DNA of 5,798 nucleotides from Sphingomonadales bacterium. GTDB lineage: Bacteria > Bacteroidota > Bacteroidia > UBA7662. A program made the translations under genes and the position numbers. The notes under the pieces were generated by a model. That model saw nothing but the letters and a program-made list of their open reading frames with translations. It was not told the origin of the DNA and did not search any database. Positions 5,612-5,798 of this stretch are shown one piece after another. Location of the stretch: contig VHBD01000097.1 in assembly GCA_016872125.1 (NCBI GenBank), forward strand, positions 1-5,798, in the 5' to 3' direction. Within the stretch, counting starts at the first letter, position 1. The number at the start of each line of letters is the position of its first letter.

Positions 5612-5798
5612 TGCCCTCCAATCCCGTTCACCTGCATTGGTTTCGCCGAGACCTGCGTTTGGACGATAATCGGGCCTTGAAATTGGCCCTGAACAGCGGA
5701 GCCAAAGTGCAAGGGATTTTCATCTTTGACCGCAACATCCTCGATAAGCTGGATAATAAACAGGATGCCAGGGTCATGTTCATTCACCGCACCCTGCA
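5611..5798 (+). CDS. Photolyase/cryptochrome family protein, N-terminal part (cut by window edge)
   Basis: The visible 62 codons encode the start of the N-terminal antenna-binding (alpha/beta) domain of the DNA photolyase/cryptochrome family. The signature is HLHWFRRDLRLDDNRAL (7-23), followed by the strand VQGIFIFD (33-40) and RNILDKL (41-47). Complete members are around 430-500 residues with a C-terminal FAD domain, which lies outside the window. CPD photolyase, (6-4) photolyase and cryptochrome therefore cannot be told apart. The ATG at 5611 shares its A with the SDR stop codon (TGATG), so translation is probably coupled. AAAGG six bases upstream may also help as a weak ribosome binding site. 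Photolyases use FAD plus an antenna that is often a pterin (methenyltetrahydrofolate), so sharing an operon with FolE and PTPS may be functional rather than accidental; that link is inference. Confidence 0.92.
   Translation, partial: MPSNPVHLHWFRRDLRLDDNRALKLALNSGAKVQGIFIFDRNILDKLDNKQDARVMFIHRTL

Overview
The window looks like chromosomal DNA of a Bacteroidota bacterium. Three things point there. The GTP cyclohydrolase and pyruvoyl-tetrahydropterin synthase have the sequence style I associate with that phylum. Most starts lack a clear Shine-Dalgarno sequence. The only convincing promoter matches the Bacteroidota consensus (TTG, about 20 bases, TAnnTTTG). Base composition is roughly balanced by eye, which is on the GC-rich side for the phylum, and I cannot name a genus. 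The window is almost entirely coding, with no RNA gene, mobile element or CRISPR array seen.

The layout is two divergent gene sets separated by a 117-base control region (3707-3823). To the left, on the minus strand and read right to left, are a 12-helix UMF1/Atg22-like MFS transporter (2324-3706), a LutA/YkgE-type cysteine-rich (CCG) iron-sulfur protein (1535-2308), an Ldh_2-family NAD(P)-dependent 2-hydroxyacid dehydrogenase (410-1516) and a YbaB/EbfC nucleoid-associated protein (20-355). Gaps are 15, 18 and 54 bases, so at least the first three are probably one operon. They suggest uptake or export and oxidation of a small hydroxyacid, but the substrate is not readable from sequence.

To the right, on the plus strand, are a PTPS/QueD-family enzyme (3824-4234), GTP cyclohydrolase I FolE (4194-4895), an SDR-family protein (4895-5611) and the first 62 codons of a photolyase/cryptochrome (5611 to the edge). 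All three junctions overlap (41, 1 and 1 bases), so this is a tightly coupled operon. FolE makes dihydroneopterin triphosphate, which the PTPS-family enzyme uses. The PTPS has the CxxxxxHGH spacing of animal 6-pyruvoyl-tetrahydropterin synthase rather than the CxxxHGH of E. coli QueD.

The most interesting point is that two early pterin enzymes, an SDR protein lacking the catalytic tyrosine and a flavin photoreceptor/photolyase lie in one overlapping operon. This suggests, but does not prove, a dedicated pterin made for, or alongside, the light-dependent protein.
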